This document shows positions 49,836-59,612 of a DNA stretch of 60,314 nucleotides, one piece after another. Each line of letters begins with the position of its first letter. Position 1 is the stretch's first letter. This stretch comes from Tatumella sp. JGM91 (GTDB taxonomy: Bacteria; Pseudomonadota; Gammaproteobacteria; Enterobacterales; Enterobacteriaceae): the NCBI RefSeq assembly GCF_018257575.1, contig NZ_JAERJP010000021.1, forward strand, positions 1 to 60,314. The letters are read 5' to 3'. The notes below the pieces were generated by a model that saw nothing but the letters and a program-made list of their open reading frames with translations, searched no databases and was not told the DNA's origin. The translations under genes were made by a program, and so were the position numbers.

Positions 49836-51074
49836 TCAGTACAGCAGGCGGGCACGCAGAGTACCCTGAATGTTTTTCATTAATTCGAGTGCTTTGTCGG
49901 CCACATCCTGCGGCGCGTCAATATCAATCACCACATATCCCATATACGGGGTGGTTTGCAGATACTGCCCGACAATATTGATACCCTGTTCGGCAAAAAT
50001 CTGGTTGATGGCTGTCAGTACACCAGGCCGGTTTTCATGGATATGCAGCAAACGGCTGGCGCTGGCCGCGTGGGCCGGCAGTGACACTTCCGGGAAGTTA
50101 ACCGCTGACAGTGTTGATCCGTTATCAGAATATTTGATCAGTTTACCGGAAACTTCGACACCGATATTTTCCTGAGCTTCTTCTGTAGAGCCACCGATAT
50201 GCGGAGTCAGGATAACGTTGTCGAATTCACATAATGGTGACACAAAAGGATCGCTGTTGGTGGCCGGTTCAACAGGATAGACATCAATCGCTGCCCCGCC
50301 AACATGCTTGCTGGCCAGCGCATCACATAAGGCCGGAATATCGATCACCGTTCCCCGTGAGGCGTTGATTAGCAGGCCACCTTTTTTCATCGCCGCCAGT
50401 TCAGCTGCCGCAATCATATTCTGAGTTGCCGGCGTTTCAGGCACATGCAGGCTGACCACATCGCTCATATTCAGTAAGTCATGCAGTTTCTTCACCTGGG
50501 TGGCGTTACCTAATGGCAGTTTATCTTCCACGTCATAGAAGAACACATTCATCCCGAGGCTTTCGGCCAGCACGCCCAATTGCATACCGATATGACCGTA
50601 ACCGACGATCCCCAGCTTTTTACCGCGCGCTTCAAAGGAACCTTTGGCATTTTTGTTCCAGATACCCCGGTGGGCTTTGGCATTGGCTTCCGGAATACCG
50701 CGCAGTAATAACAGCAATTCACCGATCACCAGTTCAGCAACCGAACGGGTGTTAGAGAACGGTGCATTAAAGACCGGAATACCCCGTTTAGCGGCAGCAT
50801 CCAAATCAACCTGGTTAGTTCCGATACAGAAACATCCCACGGCAATCAGCTTCTCGGCAGCCGCGAACACTTCTTCAGTGAGCTGTGAACGCGAACGGAT
50901 CCCGATAAAGTGCGCGTCACGAATCGAATTTTTCAGGGATTCCGTGTCCAGTGCGCCCTTATGAAATTCGATATTGGTATAACCGGCTGCCCGTAAATTA
51001 TCCAGTGCTGTCTGATGGACACCTTCCACCAGCAGGAACTTAATTTTGTCTTTCTCGAGTGATACCTTTGCCAT
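49836..51074 (-). CDS. serA: D-3-phosphoglycerate dehydrogenase
   Basis: SerA oxidises 3-phosphoglycerate in the first step of serine synthesis and is feedback-inhibited by serine. The 412-residue protein (E. coli 410) has the NAD-binding LGIVGYGHIGMQLGVLAESLG motif and the catalytic Arg, Glu and His in INASRGTVID, the following acidic segment and LTPHIGGSTEEAQ. A C-terminal ACT serine-binding domain (LHIHENRPGVLTAINQIFAE) is present. Upstream, 51075-51311 separates it from rpiA and should hold its promoter. Confidence 0.97.
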   Translation of the reverse strand: MAKVSLEKDKIKFLLVEGVHQTALDNLRAAGYTNIEFHKGALDTESLKNSIRDAHFIGIRSRSQLTEEVFAAAEKLIAVGCFCIGTNQVDLDAAAKRGIPVFNAPFSNTRSVAELVIGELLLLLRGIPEANAKAHRGIWNKNAKGSFEARGKKLGIVGYGHIGMQLGVLAESLGMNVFFYDVEDKLPLGNATQVKKLHDLLNMSDVVSLHVPETPATQNMIAAAELAAMKKGGLLINASRGTVIDIPALCDALASKHVGGAAIDVYPVEPATNSDPFVSPLCEFDNVILTPHIGGSTEEAQENIGVEVSGKLIKYSDNGSTLSAVNFPEVSLPAHAASASRLLHIHENRPGVLTAINQIFAEQGINIVGQYLQTTPYMGYVVIDIDAPQDVADKALELMKNIQGTLRARLLY

Positions 51075-51295
51075 TGCCCGACCTTATGGTTAATGATGTT
51101 GATACGAATATAAGAATTTCTTCTGTCAAAATAACAAATATTACGCTGCGGGCAACAGAAAACGATTGCGCCGGTTTATTGTCTGCCCGCAACAGGCAGC
51201 AGATCAGAGTAACAACGGTCTCTGTTCTGGCTGTCAGAAAGCATATTTAATCTGGTAATAACAGAAATGTGATATAAATCACTGAAAAGCAGCAA

Positions 51296-51323
51296 CAAAA
51301 AAAGACGACGTTCAGTCGTCTTT
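51296..51323 (-). terminator. intrinsic terminator overlapping the end of rpiA
   Basis: AAAGACGAC and GTCGTCTTT form a perfect 9-base stem with a 5-base loop (51301-51323), followed on the minus strand by TTTTG. The rpiA stop codon (51312-51314) lies inside the hairpin. Confidence 0.85.
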
Positions 51324-51977
51324 ATTCAGGGTGATCACTCCGGCGTCGGTACCAATCAGCGCCACATCGGCACCTCTGGCAGCAAACAGGCCGGTGGTCA
51401 CCACCCCCGCCAGGGCGTTGATCTTAATCTCCAGTTCACGCGGATTGACAATACTCAGGTTGTGAACGTCGAGAATAATATTGCCATTATCGGTGACCAC
51501 ATTTGGCCGGTACTCTGGTAACCCGCCCAGTTTCACCAGCTGCCGTGCGACATAGGATCTGGCCATCGGGATCACTTCGACGGGCAGCGGAAAGTGCCCC
51601 AGTACATCCACCTGTTTGGAGCTGTCAGCAATACAGATAAATTTATCCGCCACTGCCGCTATGATCTTTTCACGGGTCAGGGCTGCACCGCCGCCCTTGA
51701 TCATCTGCATCTGCGGGTTAATTTCGTCGGCTCCGTCAACGTAGATCGATAACTGGTCAACCGTATTCAGATCCAGTACCGGGATACCATAAGCCAGTAG
51801 TTTTTTGGTCGATGCTTCTGAGCTGGAAACCGTACCTTCGATGTCATGTTTAATGGTGGCCAATGCATCAATAAAATGGGCTGCCGTACTGCCGGTGCCA
51901 ACACCGACAATGCTGCCCGGCCGCACATATTTCAACGCTGCCCAGCCTACCGCTTTTTTTAGTTCATCCTGGCTCAT
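51312..51977 (-). CDS. rpiA: ribose-5-phosphate isomerase A
   Basis: RpiA interconverts ribose-5-P and ribulose-5-P in the pentose phosphate pathway. From the ATG at 51977 ([18 protein letters not shown]) it has 221 residues, close to the 219 of E. coli; an open frame extends 16 codons further up without homology. Motifs are [15 protein letters not shown], the active-site YVDGADEIN and [12 protein letters not shown]. It is divergent from argP, as in E. coli. Confidence 0.97.
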   Translation of the reverse strand: MSQDELKKAVGWAALKYVRPGSIVGVGTGSTAAHFIDALATIKHDIEGTVSSSEASTKKLLAYGIPVLDLNTVDQLSIYVDGADEINPQMQMIKGGGAALTREKIIAAVADKFICIADSSKQVDVLGHFPLPVEVIPMARSYVARQLVKLGGLPEYRPNVVTDNGNIILDVHNLSIVNPRELEIKINALAGVVTTGLFAARGADVALIGTDAGVITLNKDD

Positions 51978-52168
51978 GATATGTTTAACCCTGTACGCTC
52001 TGTTGGTTAACGTAGTATAAAACAAGCTACAGGAAAATAATTAGTGTTACTGACAGATTTCGTGCTTTGCAGACCAGCTGGCTGATTTTTCAGGCATTAC
52101 GGCTGACTGACCATGGCAAACATAATAATACAGGGTGCATTTTCCCTGCAGCAGAGAGCAAAATAACC

Positions 52169-53074
52169 ATGAAACGCCCCGATTACCGAACACTTCAGGC
52201 ACTGGATGCCGTTATCCGCGAACGGGGCTTCGAGCGTGCCGCACAAAAGCTTTGCATTACCCAGTCGGCGGTGTCACAGCGCATTAAACAGCTGGAAAAC
52301 CTGTTTGGTCAGCCGCTGCTGGTCAGAACTGTCCCGCCCCGTCCGACAGAACAAGGCCAGAAATTACTGGCCCTGCTGCATCAGGTAGAAATGCTGGAGG
52401 AACAATGGCTGGCAGACGAAAGCGGCAGCAGTACTCCGTTACTACTGTCGATTGCGGTTAACGCCGACAGCCTGGCGACCTGGTTGCTGCCGGCACTGAA
52501 AGACGTACTGGCCGATTCACCGGTCCGGCTGAATTTACAGGTGGAAGATGAAAGCCGTACCCAGGAACGTTTGCGGCGCGGCGAGGTGGTCGGTGCTGTC
52601 AGTATCCAGCCACAGGCACTGCCGAGTTGCCTGGTTGACCAACTGGGGGCACTGGATTATCTGTTTGTTGCTTCACCTGAATTTGCCAGACGCTATTTCC
52701 CGAACGGGGTTACCCGCCCGGCCCTGTTAAAAGCACCGGCGGTGGCCTTTGATCATCTGGATGATATGCATCAGGCGTTTTTGCAGCAATATTTCGACCT
52801 GCCTCCCGGCAGTGTGCCCTGCCATATTGTCAATTCATCAGAGGCTTTTGTTCAGCTGGCCAGGCAGGGCTCGGTGTGCTGTATGATCCCGCATTTACAG
52901 ATCGGCGGCGAGCTGGCGCGCGGTGAACTGGTGGATTTAACCCCCGGCCTGTTCCAGCGGCGGATGCTGTACTGGCACCGTTTCGCTCCGGAAAGCCGTT
53001 TAATGCGCCGGGTGACGGATGCATTACTGGAACACGGCCATGGCGTACTACGCCAGGGCGAATTTGCTGACTGA
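52169..53074 (+). CDS. argP: LysR-type regulator ArgP
   Basis: ArgP (IciA) activates the arginine exporter gene argO and lysine-related genes in response to arginine and lysine. The ATG at 52169 ([18 protein letters not shown]) gives 301 residues; the open frame extends upstream to 52067 without homology. The N-terminal winged helix-turn-helix ([21 protein letters not shown]-like, residues 17-37) is nearly identical to the E. coli protein. The C-terminal effector domain carries [17 protein letters not shown]. Its likely target argO lies 1 kb downstream on the other strand. Confidence 0.97.
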   Translation: MKRPDYRTLQALDAVIRERGFERAAQKLCITQSAVSQRIKQLENLFGQPLLVRTVPPRPTEQGQKLLALLHQVEMLEEQWLADESGSSTPLLLSIAVNADSLATWLLPALKDVLADSPVRLNLQVEDESRTQERLRRGEVVGAVSIQPQALPSCLVDQLGALDYLFVASPEFARRYFPNGVTRPALLKAPAVAFDHLDDMHQAFLQQYFDLPPGSVPCHIVNSSEAFVQLARQGSVCCMIPHLQIGGELARGELVDLTPGLFQRRMLYWHRFAPESRLMRRVTDALLEHGHGVLRQGEFAD

Positions 53075-53101
53075 GCAGCCCCGGCCACCGGAGAGGCTCA
53101 G

Positions 53102-53822
53102 TCAGGGAACCGCAGGCTGCTGCGGTTTCAGTTCGAAGACGACACTTAGCTGGTCATCAAAACTGACACTCTGCTGCTGATAGGTTTCTTCCGGGCTAGT
53201 CTCTGCACTGGCTTTTGCCAGTCCGTAGAAGCGCATTACCGGCTGTGGCTGAGGTTGCTGAGCATGATAGCGGATACTCCAGACCGGTCCCAGTTGTGCA
53301 TTAAAACCTTTGGCTACCGCCTGTGCCTGACTGATAGCATCTTTTATCGCCTCATCCCGTGCCTGCTGCTGATAACGTGCCGCGTCGCTGACTGCCGGGG
53401 TGACAGCACGGATTTCATCTAACCCTGAATTCAGGGCCCCTTCCAGCAGCGTATTCAGCCTGTCTATATGACGCACCGTTACGCTTACCTGACGTTCTGC
53501 CTGGTAACCGGTCAACTGTGCTGTTCCCTGTTTGCTGTAATCATATTGCGCGCGGGTGGAGATATTGGCGGCATCAATGTCCTTACTATCAATACCGTTT
53601 TTCTTCAGAAAATCGAAATAGAGCGCCACCCGCTGGTCGGCCTGTTTTTTCGCCTGTGCGGCCTGTTTGTCGGTCACCCGGACATCAATACTGAGGGTAG
53701 CCATATCAGGTTTGACCTTTACCAGCGCCTGACCGGTCACCGCAATATGGGGTGAATCGGGCGATTCGGCCGCAATAACCGGCAGGGATGATAGCCGGGA
53801 TAACCAGCGACTGTAATTTCAC
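53102..53822 (-). pseudogene. yggE: yggE (SIMPL-domain periplasmic protein) with probable frameshift in the signal peptide
   Basis: The body (VTGQALVKVKPDMATLSIDV to the C-terminus) is a SIMPL-domain protein like YggE, a periplasmic protein linked to oxidative stress. The same frame runs upstream as AAESPDSPHIAVTG, matching the mature start of YggE, but has no start codon for a signal peptide. In another frame a GTG at 53822, with GGAG 7 bases before it, opens MKLQSLVIPAIIPA. Removing one G near 53780 would join the two into a normal precursor of about 239 residues with cleavage before AESPD. The gene as written is therefore shifted by one base. It may be a true mutation, a sequencing error, or a gene translated from the internal GTG at 53740 as a cytosolic protein. 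Confidence 0.7.
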
Positions 53823-53916
53823 AATACGGCTCCTGTCTGTGGATGTCAGCCCGTGAATACAGGCAGTGATAACTGATTGGAGTCACGGGAATACGGAAAG
53901 TTCTGCGGCACTGCTG

Positions 53917-54546
53917 TTATCTGTCTGCCCGCAGCATTAGCAAACCTTCGGCAGCCAGGCGGAGTGCCAGATAAAACATCATCCCGGCCACCAGCAAATT
54001 AATCACCTGCCGGGGGCGGCCACGCTTCAGTAACGGTGACAATCCGCTGGCCAGTAATGCCAGAGCATAAAACCAGACGACCGATGCCGTCACTGCCCCC
54101 AGCGCAAACCAGATACGTGACGGGGCCGGAACCTGACTGCCCAGGCTCCCGAGCACTACAAAGGTATCCAGATAGACATGGGGATTCAGCCAGGTGACGG
54201 CAATTAAGGTTAAGAGTATTTTAACGCGTTGCTGTGCCAGCGGGGGCTGTCCGGCGCTTTCAGCCACAGGCCGCCACACCTGACGAAGTGTACCGGCGGC
54301 ATACCACAGCAGGAAAGCACAGCCTGCCCAGGTAATACACTGCAATGCCAGCGGCGATTGCTGCAGAATTGTACTGCCACCAAAAATACCGGCACAGATA
54401 AGCAGCACATCACTGAGGATACAGAAGCTGGCAGCCATCAGTGCATAACGGCGTAAAATTCCCTGATTAAGGATTAAGGTATTCTGCGGGCCCAGTGGCA
54501 GAATAAGTGCCAGCCCGAGGGTAATTCCCTGTAAATAGAATAACAT
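53917..54546 (-). CDS. argO: arginine exporter ArgO
   Basis: ArgO exports arginine and canavanine and is switched on by ArgP. The ATG at 54546 (MLFYLQGITLG, GGAG about 9 bases upstream) gives 209 residues; a TTG two codons earlier is unlikely. LysE-family features are the N-terminal LILPLGPQNTLILNQGI motif, about six membrane helices, and TWLNPHVYLDTFVVLGSLG in the middle, nearly identical to E. coli ArgO. It lies between yggE and mscS as in E. coli. Confidence 0.95.
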   Translation of the reverse strand: MLFYLQGITLGLALILPLGPQNTLILNQGILRRYALMAASFCILSDVLLICAGIFGGSTILQQSPLALQCITWAGCAFLLWYAAGTLRQVWRPVAESAGQPPLAQQRVKILLTLIAVTWLNPHVYLDTFVVLGSLGSQVPAPSRIWFALGAVTASVVWFYALALLASGLSPLLKRGRPRQVINLLVAGMMFYLALRLAAEGLLMLRADR

Positions 54547-54657
54547 AGACAAACTCCGATTAATGAATAGGCAGAGTCTGGCGATTTCCGGGCAGAAAAG
54601 GAAATGGAAAGAACTTATCGATAATTAGAAAAAATAATAATCCGGGGGGAGTTGGCG

Positions 54658-54688
54658 GGCCTGTCCGCCAGAAAACTGGCGGCAGGCC
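54658..54688 (-). terminator. strong hairpin after mscS
   Basis: GGCCTGTCCGCCAG and CTGGCGGCAGGCC pair with one bulge around an AAAA loop, 11 bases after the mscS stop. There is no U-run, so termination may need Rho, or the structure may protect the 3' end. Confidence 0.5.
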
Positions 54689-54698
54689 ATCATCATAA

Positions 54699-55568
54699 TT
54701 ACTGTTTGCCGTCGATAGCCGGCGCAGAATTATTCACGATATGTACATCCATTTGCGGGTAAGGGATACCAATATTATTTGCATCCAGTGCCCGTTTGAA
54801 ACCGGCCATCAGATCCCAGTAAGTCTGGGTCTGATCGTTATAGGTGGTCCAGCAACGAACAACGATATTCAGCGTTGACGCCCCCATTTCGTTCAGGGCA
54901 ACCACAATCGGTTTATCCTGAATTACACGCGGCTCAGCTTCCACCACTTTGCGCAGTACCGAAAACACTTCGTCGATATCTGCATCATAAGAGACACCGA
55001 TAATAAACTGGCTGCGGCTCATTGGCTCACGGCTGTAGTTGATAATTTTGCCGGAAATAATGCTGCCGTTCGGCACCACAATAATCTTCCCGTCACTGCT
55101 TTTCAGGGTCGTAGAGAAGATTTGTACACTCAGTACGGTACCGGCAGCGCCGTTGATGTCCACGTATTCACCGACACGGAACGGACGCAGGGTAACCAGC
55201 AATACACCTGCCGCAAGGTTCGACAGAGAACCTTGTAATGACAGGCCCACCGCCAGACCAACGGCACCCAGTACAGCGATTACCGAGGCGGTCTGTACAC
55301 CGACACGGCTAAGGGCGGCGATTAAGGTAAAGGCGATAACACCGTAACGTACCAGTACCGCCAGAAAGTCGGCCACCGTCTGATCGATACTGCGGGCCAG
55401 CAGAACTTTGTTCAGGGCGTTTGATACCACGCGGGCAACCAGAAAACCAAAAAAGAGGATGGCAATGGCAGCCGCAATATTGACGACATAACCCAGCAAC
55501 AGTTCCTGGTTACGTGCCAGCCAGCTGCCGGCATTATGAATGCTATCTACGACGTTTATGTCTTGCAT
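54699..55568 (-). CDS. mscS: small-conductance mechanosensitive channel MscS
   Basis: MscS is a homoheptameric channel that releases solutes on hypo-osmotic shock. The ATG at 55568 gives 289 residues (E. coli 286); a TTG one codon earlier is the alternative. Three membrane helices lie in residues 25-125; the pore helix TM3 has [27 protein letters not shown]-type glycine/alanine packing. The beta domain has [16 protein letters not shown] and VVPNGSIIS. It lies between argO and fbaA. The gap 55569-55899 holds only the fbaA terminator. Confidence 0.96.
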   Translation of the reverse strand: MQDINVVDSIHNAGSWLARNQELLLGYVVNIAAAIAILFFGFLVARVVSNALNKVLLARSIDQTVADFLAVLVRYGVIAFTLIAALSRVGVQTASVIAVLGAVGLAVGLSLQGSLSNLAAGVLLVTLRPFRVGEYVDINGAAGTVLSVQIFSTTLKSSDGKIIVVPNGSIISGKIINYSREPMSRSQFIIGVSYDADIDEVFSVLRKVVEAEPRVIQDKPIVVALNEMGASTLNIVVRCWTTYNDQTQTYWDLMAGFKRALDANNIGIPYPQMDVHIVNNSAPAIDGKQ

Positions 55569-55854
55569 CAAATAATCCTGTAATAAAAATTCCTGAGTGA
55601 ATCAAGGGTAGCTGATTTACCAGCTGCTCAGCGCAAAGGGTAAACAATAAATGGCTGAATGCCAAATCCGGTAACCGCTGAACGGTGATTTTTAAGACAC
55701 TGTTACCTGATATTACCGGTCCGACGGCCGTGGCCGCCAGGCTGATAATCCGCGGTTTTACCGGCCGGAGGCAGGCGGCGGAAGTACAGCAATACAGTCC
55801 GCCCCGTTGGCCCCGGGATAAGGTGAGCCCCTGCTGCCGCGCGGATGACAGAAA

Positions 55855-55880
55855 TAAAAAAGCCCGCCGGGCGGCGGGCT
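55855..55880 (-). terminator. intrinsic terminator of the epd-pgk-fbaA group
   Basis: AGCCCGCC and GGCGGGCT form a perfect 8-base stem around GGGC (55861-55880), followed on the minus strand by TTTTTTATTT. It lies 20 bases after the fbaA stop and is the strongest classical terminator in this part of the window. Confidence 0.93.
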
Positions 55881-55899
55881 TTCCGATAACAGTCTCGAT

Positions 55900-56979
55900 T
55901 TACAGGCGATCGATAGCGTTCAGCTCTCTGAATGCCTGCTCTACGCGTTCCACCATTGAACTCTGGGCGGCACGTAACCAGACACGCGGATCATAGTATT
56001 TTTTGTTCGGCTTATCGGCACCTTCCGGGTTACCCAACTGCGACTGCAGGTAACCTTCGTTCTTTTTGTAGAACTCAAGAATACCGTGCCAGTTAGCCCA
56101 CTGGGTATCAGTATCGATGTTCATTTTAATGACACCGTAACCGATAGACTCTTTGATTTCTTCCGGGGTCGAACCTGAACCACCATGGAAGACAAAGTTC
56201 AGTGCATTGTGCGGCAGACCATGTTTTTCGCTGACATAGTCCTGAGAATTACGCAGGATTTTTGGTGTCAGCTGAACGTTACCTGGTTTATAAACACCGT
56301 GCACGTTACCGAAAGAGGCTGCGATAGTGAAATTCGGGCTGATTGCGCTCAGCTTCTGGTAAGCATAGTCGACATCTTCCGGCTGGGTATACAGAGCCGA
56401 GTTATCCAGATGTGAGTTATCGACACCATCTTCTTCACCGCCGGTACAACCCAGTTCAATTTCCAGCGTCATACCCATTTTAGCCATACGGGCCAGGTAT
56501 TTACTGCTGATTTCAATGTTTTCTTCCAGTGACTGCTCTGACAGGTCAATCATATGGGAAGAGAACAGAGGTTTACCGGTTTTGGCAAAGTGCGCTTCAC
56601 CGGCATCCAGCAGGCCGTCGATCCACGGCAGCAGTTTTTTCGCGCAATGGTCAGTATGCAGGATCACTGGCACACCATAAGCTTCAGCCATCAGATGCAC
56701 ATGATGGGCACCGGCAATCGCACCCATAATAGATGCGCCCTGCGGTTTGTCAGTTTTATAGCCTTTACCGGCGATAAAAGCAGCACCACCGTTAGAGAAC
56801 TGAATAATGACCGGGGCTTTTACTTTCGCTGCGGCTTCAAGTACCGCGTTAATTGAGTCACTGCCCACACAGTTTACCGCAGGCAGAGCAAAGTGGTTTT
56901 CTTTGGCAACTTTAAAGATTTTCTGAACATCTTCACCAGTAACTACACCGGGTTTTACGAAATCAAAAATTTTAGACAT
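55900..56979 (-). CDS. fbaA: class II fructose-bisphosphate aldolase
   Basis: FbaA is the zinc-dependent aldolase of glycolysis and gluconeogenesis. The ATG at 56979 (MSKIFDFVKPGVVTG) gives 359 residues, as in E. coli; the open frame extends further up without homology. Zinc and catalytic segments are VILHTDHCAKKLLPW (Asp, His), the Glu-rich LEIELGCTGGEEDGVDN, FGNVHGVYKPGN and FVFHGGSGS. It is third in epd-pgk-fbaA, 86 bases after pgk. Confidence 0.98.
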   Translation of the reverse strand: MSKIFDFVKPGVVTGEDVQKIFKVAKENHFALPAVNCVGSDSINAVLEAAAKVKAPVIIQFSNGGAAFIAGKGYKTDKPQGASIMGAIAGAHHVHLMAEAYGVPVILHTDHCAKKLLPWIDGLLDAGEAHFAKTGKPLFSSHMIDLSEQSLEENIEISSKYLARMAKMGMTLEIELGCTGGEEDGVDNSHLDNSALYTQPEDVDYAYQKLSAISPNFTIAASFGNVHGVYKPGNVQLTPKILRNSQDYVSEKHGLPHNALNFVFHGGSGSTPEEIKESIGYGVIKMNIDTDTQWANWHGILEFYKKNEGYLQSQLGNPEGADKPNKKYYDPRVWLRAAQSSMVERVEQAFRELNAIDRL

Positions 56980-57065
56980 AACATTGTCCTGTTTCGTTGG
57001 CCGTATACGGAAGCCCGTCAATCGGGAAAAATCGATGTGGCCTGACGGCCACATCTGCTGCTGAA

Positions 57066-58229
57066 TTACTGTTTTGCGCGCTCTTCCAGCATCGCAACCG
57101 CCGGAAGTTTTTTGCCTTCGACAAACTCAAGGAAAGCACCACCGCCGGTGGAAATATAAGAAATTTTATCTTCAAGACCGAACAGGTCGATTGCCGCCAG
57201 GGTATCACCGCCGCCTGCCACAGAGAATGCATCGCTGTCAGCGATAGCGTTGGCAACAATTTCAGTTCCTTTACGGAAATTAGGGAATTCGAACACGCCG
57301 ACCGGACCATTCCACAGGATGGTTTTGGCTTCTTTAAGAATTTTAGCCATCGCCAGGGCAGTTTCGTCACCGAAGTCCATAATTTCTTCGTTATCTTTAA
57401 TCTCGCTGACGCGCTTAACCGTGGCCGGAGCCGTTTCAGAGAACTCAGTCCCTACACGGGAATCGGTCGGTACCGGGATACCGTACTGGTCGCGCAGTTT
57501 TTTCGCTGCATCGACAAACTCAGGCTCGTACAGTGATTTACCCACTTTGTTGTCGATAGCCACAAATGTATTCGCAATACCGCCACCGACAATCACCGTG
57601 TCGGCAATGTTAACCAGTGATTGTAATACATCAAATTTGGTCGAGACTTTTGAACCACCGACCACTGCAACCATCGGCCGGGCCGGATTACTCATTGCTT
57701 TACCCAGCGCTTCCAGCTCTGCAGACAGTAACGGGCCGGCACAGGCGATAGGGGCAAATTTACCCACCCCGTGGGTCGAGGCCTGGGCACGGTGTGCCGT
57801 ACCAAAAGCATCCATCACAAACACATCACAGAGTTCGGCATATTTTTTCGACAGGGTTTCGTCGTCTTTTTTCTCACCTTTGTTAAAACGGACGTTCTCC
57901 AGAACGACCAGTTCACCAGGCTGAACTTCAACCCCGTCCAGATAATCTTTAGCCAGTTTTACGCTGGTGTCGCCCAGTTTATCTTTCAGGTAGTTAACCA
58001 CAGGCAGCAGGGAGAATTCTTCGTTGTATTCACCTTCGGTCGGACGTCCCAGGTGAGAGGTAACCATGACTTTAGCCCCCTGTTTCAGGGCAGATTCAAT
58101 CGTTGGCAATGATGCACGAATACGGGCATCAGACGTTACTTTCCCGTCTTTTACCGGCACATTAAGATCGGCACGAATCAGTACACGTTTACCCGCAAGA
58201 TCCAGATCGGTCATTTTAATCACAGACAT
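57066..58229 (-). CDS. pgk: phosphoglycerate kinase
   Basis: Pgk makes ATP from 1,3-bisphosphoglycerate and ADP. The 387-residue protein (E. coli 387) has the N-domain substrate site [16 protein letters not shown], the [15 protein letters not shown] motif, [15 protein letters not shown], and the C-domain nucleotide site [13 protein letters not shown] and [11 protein letters not shown]. It starts 50 bases after epd and precedes fbaA, the usual central-metabolism group. Confidence 0.98.
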   Translation of the reverse strand: MSVIKMTDLDLAGKRVLIRADLNVPVKDGKVTSDARIRASLPTIESALKQGAKVMVTSHLGRPTEGEYNEEFSLLPVVNYLKDKLGDTSVKLAKDYLDGVEVQPGELVVLENVRFNKGEKKDDETLSKKYAELCDVFVMDAFGTAHRAQASTHGVGKFAPIACAGPLLSAELEALGKAMSNPARPMVAVVGGSKVSTKFDVLQSLVNIADTVIVGGGIANTFVAIDNKVGKSLYEPEFVDAAKKLRDQYGIPVPTDSRVGTEFSETAPATVKRVSEIKDNEEIMDFGDETALAMAKILKEAKTILWNGPVGVFEFPNFRKGTEIVANAIADSDAFSVAGGGDTLAAIDLFGLEDKISYISTGGGAFLEFVEGKKLPAVAMLEERAKQ

Positions 58230-58279
58230 GGTGAATCCTCTCGTTAACTCTCATAAGTTTTGCCAGGCGCTATCACGCC

Positions 58280-59299
58280 TTACCTGAAATTACCTGCAGA
58301 CATTGCTAACGTAGTATCCAGCATCCGGTTAGCAAAGCCCCATTCGTTATCGCACCATACCAGGGTTTTCACCAGGTGCTTACCACTGACCCGCGTCTGG
58401 GTGCCATCGACAATAGCACTGTGGGGATCATGGTTAAAATCAACCGACACTAACGGTAATTCCGTGTAATCGACTATACCACGAAATATCCCCTGCGCAG
58501 CGTTGTGCAACACTTCGTTAACCCGTGCTGCTGTCACCGGTGTTTCCAGCGTAACACTCAGATCGATGGCCGTCACATTGATTACCGGTACCCGTACCGC
58601 GATGGCTTCAAAGCGATCGGCAAACTTCGGCAGTATCCTTGTGATCCCGGCCGCCAGCCGGGTATCGACCGGAATAATCGACTGACTGGCCGCACGGGTA
58701 CGGCGTAAGTCGTCATGATACGCATCCAGCACCTGCTGGTCGTGCATCGATGAATGAATAGTGGTTACCGTACCCGATACGATACTGAAAGCATCATCCA
58801 GTAATTTAATCACCGGGATAATACAATTTGTGGTACAGGAAGCATTAGAGACAATCCGGTCTTCGGCTTTCAACTGCTGATGGTTGACACCGTAAACCAC
58901 GGTTGCGTCCAGATCGTTGCCTCCCGGATGAGAAAACAGCACTTTTTTTGCCCCGGCCGCCAGATGCGCTTCACCGTCGGCCCGGCTGCCATATTTACCG
59001 GTACAGTCCAGCACAATATCAATATCCAGTTCACGCCACGGCAGCCCTGAAATCTGTGGCTGGTGCAGTAAGCGAATGCTGTCACGGCCTACTTTCAGTA
59101 CTTCATCTTCCAGCCGTACCTCATAGGCAAAACGACCATGGCTGGTGTCATACTTCAGTAAATGGGCGATACCCTGGCTGTCGGCCAGTTCATTAATCGC
59201 CACCACGGAAATATCCGTATGTCTGCCAGTTTCATACAAGGCCCGTAATACGCCACGGCCAATACGCCCAAAACCATTTATCGCAATTCTGATGGTCAT
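58280..59299 (-). CDS. epd: D-erythrose-4-phosphate dehydrogenase
   Basis: Epd oxidises erythrose-4-P to 4-phosphoerythronate, the first step of pyridoxal phosphate synthesis. The 339-residue protein has the GAPDH-like NAD motif [20 protein letters not shown], the active-site Cys in [15 protein letters not shown], and [14 protein letters not shown] near the C-terminus. The E. coli length is also 339. The order epd-pgk-fbaA favours Epd over a second GapA. Confidence 0.95.
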   Translation of the reverse strand: MTIRIAINGFGRIGRGVLRALYETGRHTDISVVAINELADSQGIAHLLKYDTSHGRFAYEVRLEDEVLKVGRDSIRLLHQPQISGLPWRELDIDIVLDCTGKYGSRADGEAHLAAGAKKVLFSHPGGNDLDATVVYGVNHQQLKAEDRIVSNASCTTNCIIPVIKLLDDAFSIVSGTVTTIHSSMHDQQVLDAYHDDLRRTRAASQSIIPVDTRLAAGITRILPKFADRFEAIAVRVPVINVTAIDLSVTLETPVTAARVNEVLHNAAQGIFRGIVDYTELPLVSVDFNHDPHSAIVDGTQTRVSGKHLVKTLVWCDNEWGFANRMLDTTLAMSAGNFR

Positions 59300-59612
59300 T
59301 TTACCCGGATTACCCTTACCTGCCGTGACGTTAACCGTGATTCACGTCACTGCTGTCAGTTTAACTACCACTGCATTGTCGGTTCATTCGCCGTTGCAAT
59401 CGCTCAACTGAAACGCTTCAGCTGAGAATAGTTCATGGCATGCGGCACGGGAATGACTGAGATCAACTGCAATTCTAATAATTAGATCAGCTTCACATTT
59501 TTAGCCACCGATTGTGCATAAAAAGCACAGCCAGCCTTTAGTGTAGCTAAAAAAAAACAGCATGACAGAACGCTGCCATGCTGTGATATTTAACCGATCG
59601 TCAGACTACCGT
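59300..59612. other. epd-tktA intergenic region
   Basis: This 313-base gap carries the tktA terminator (59549-59584). The rest should hold the epd promoter. It contains no ORF of note. The stretch 59300-59548 has no repeat or site that I can support. Confidence 0.5.
59549..59584 (-). terminator. intrinsic terminator of tktA
   Basis: ACAGCATG and CATGCTGT form an 8-base stem (59557-59564 with 59577-59584) with further pairing inside, followed on the minus strand by an uninterrupted run of nine T. It lies 29 bases after the tktA stop. Confidence 0.92.
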
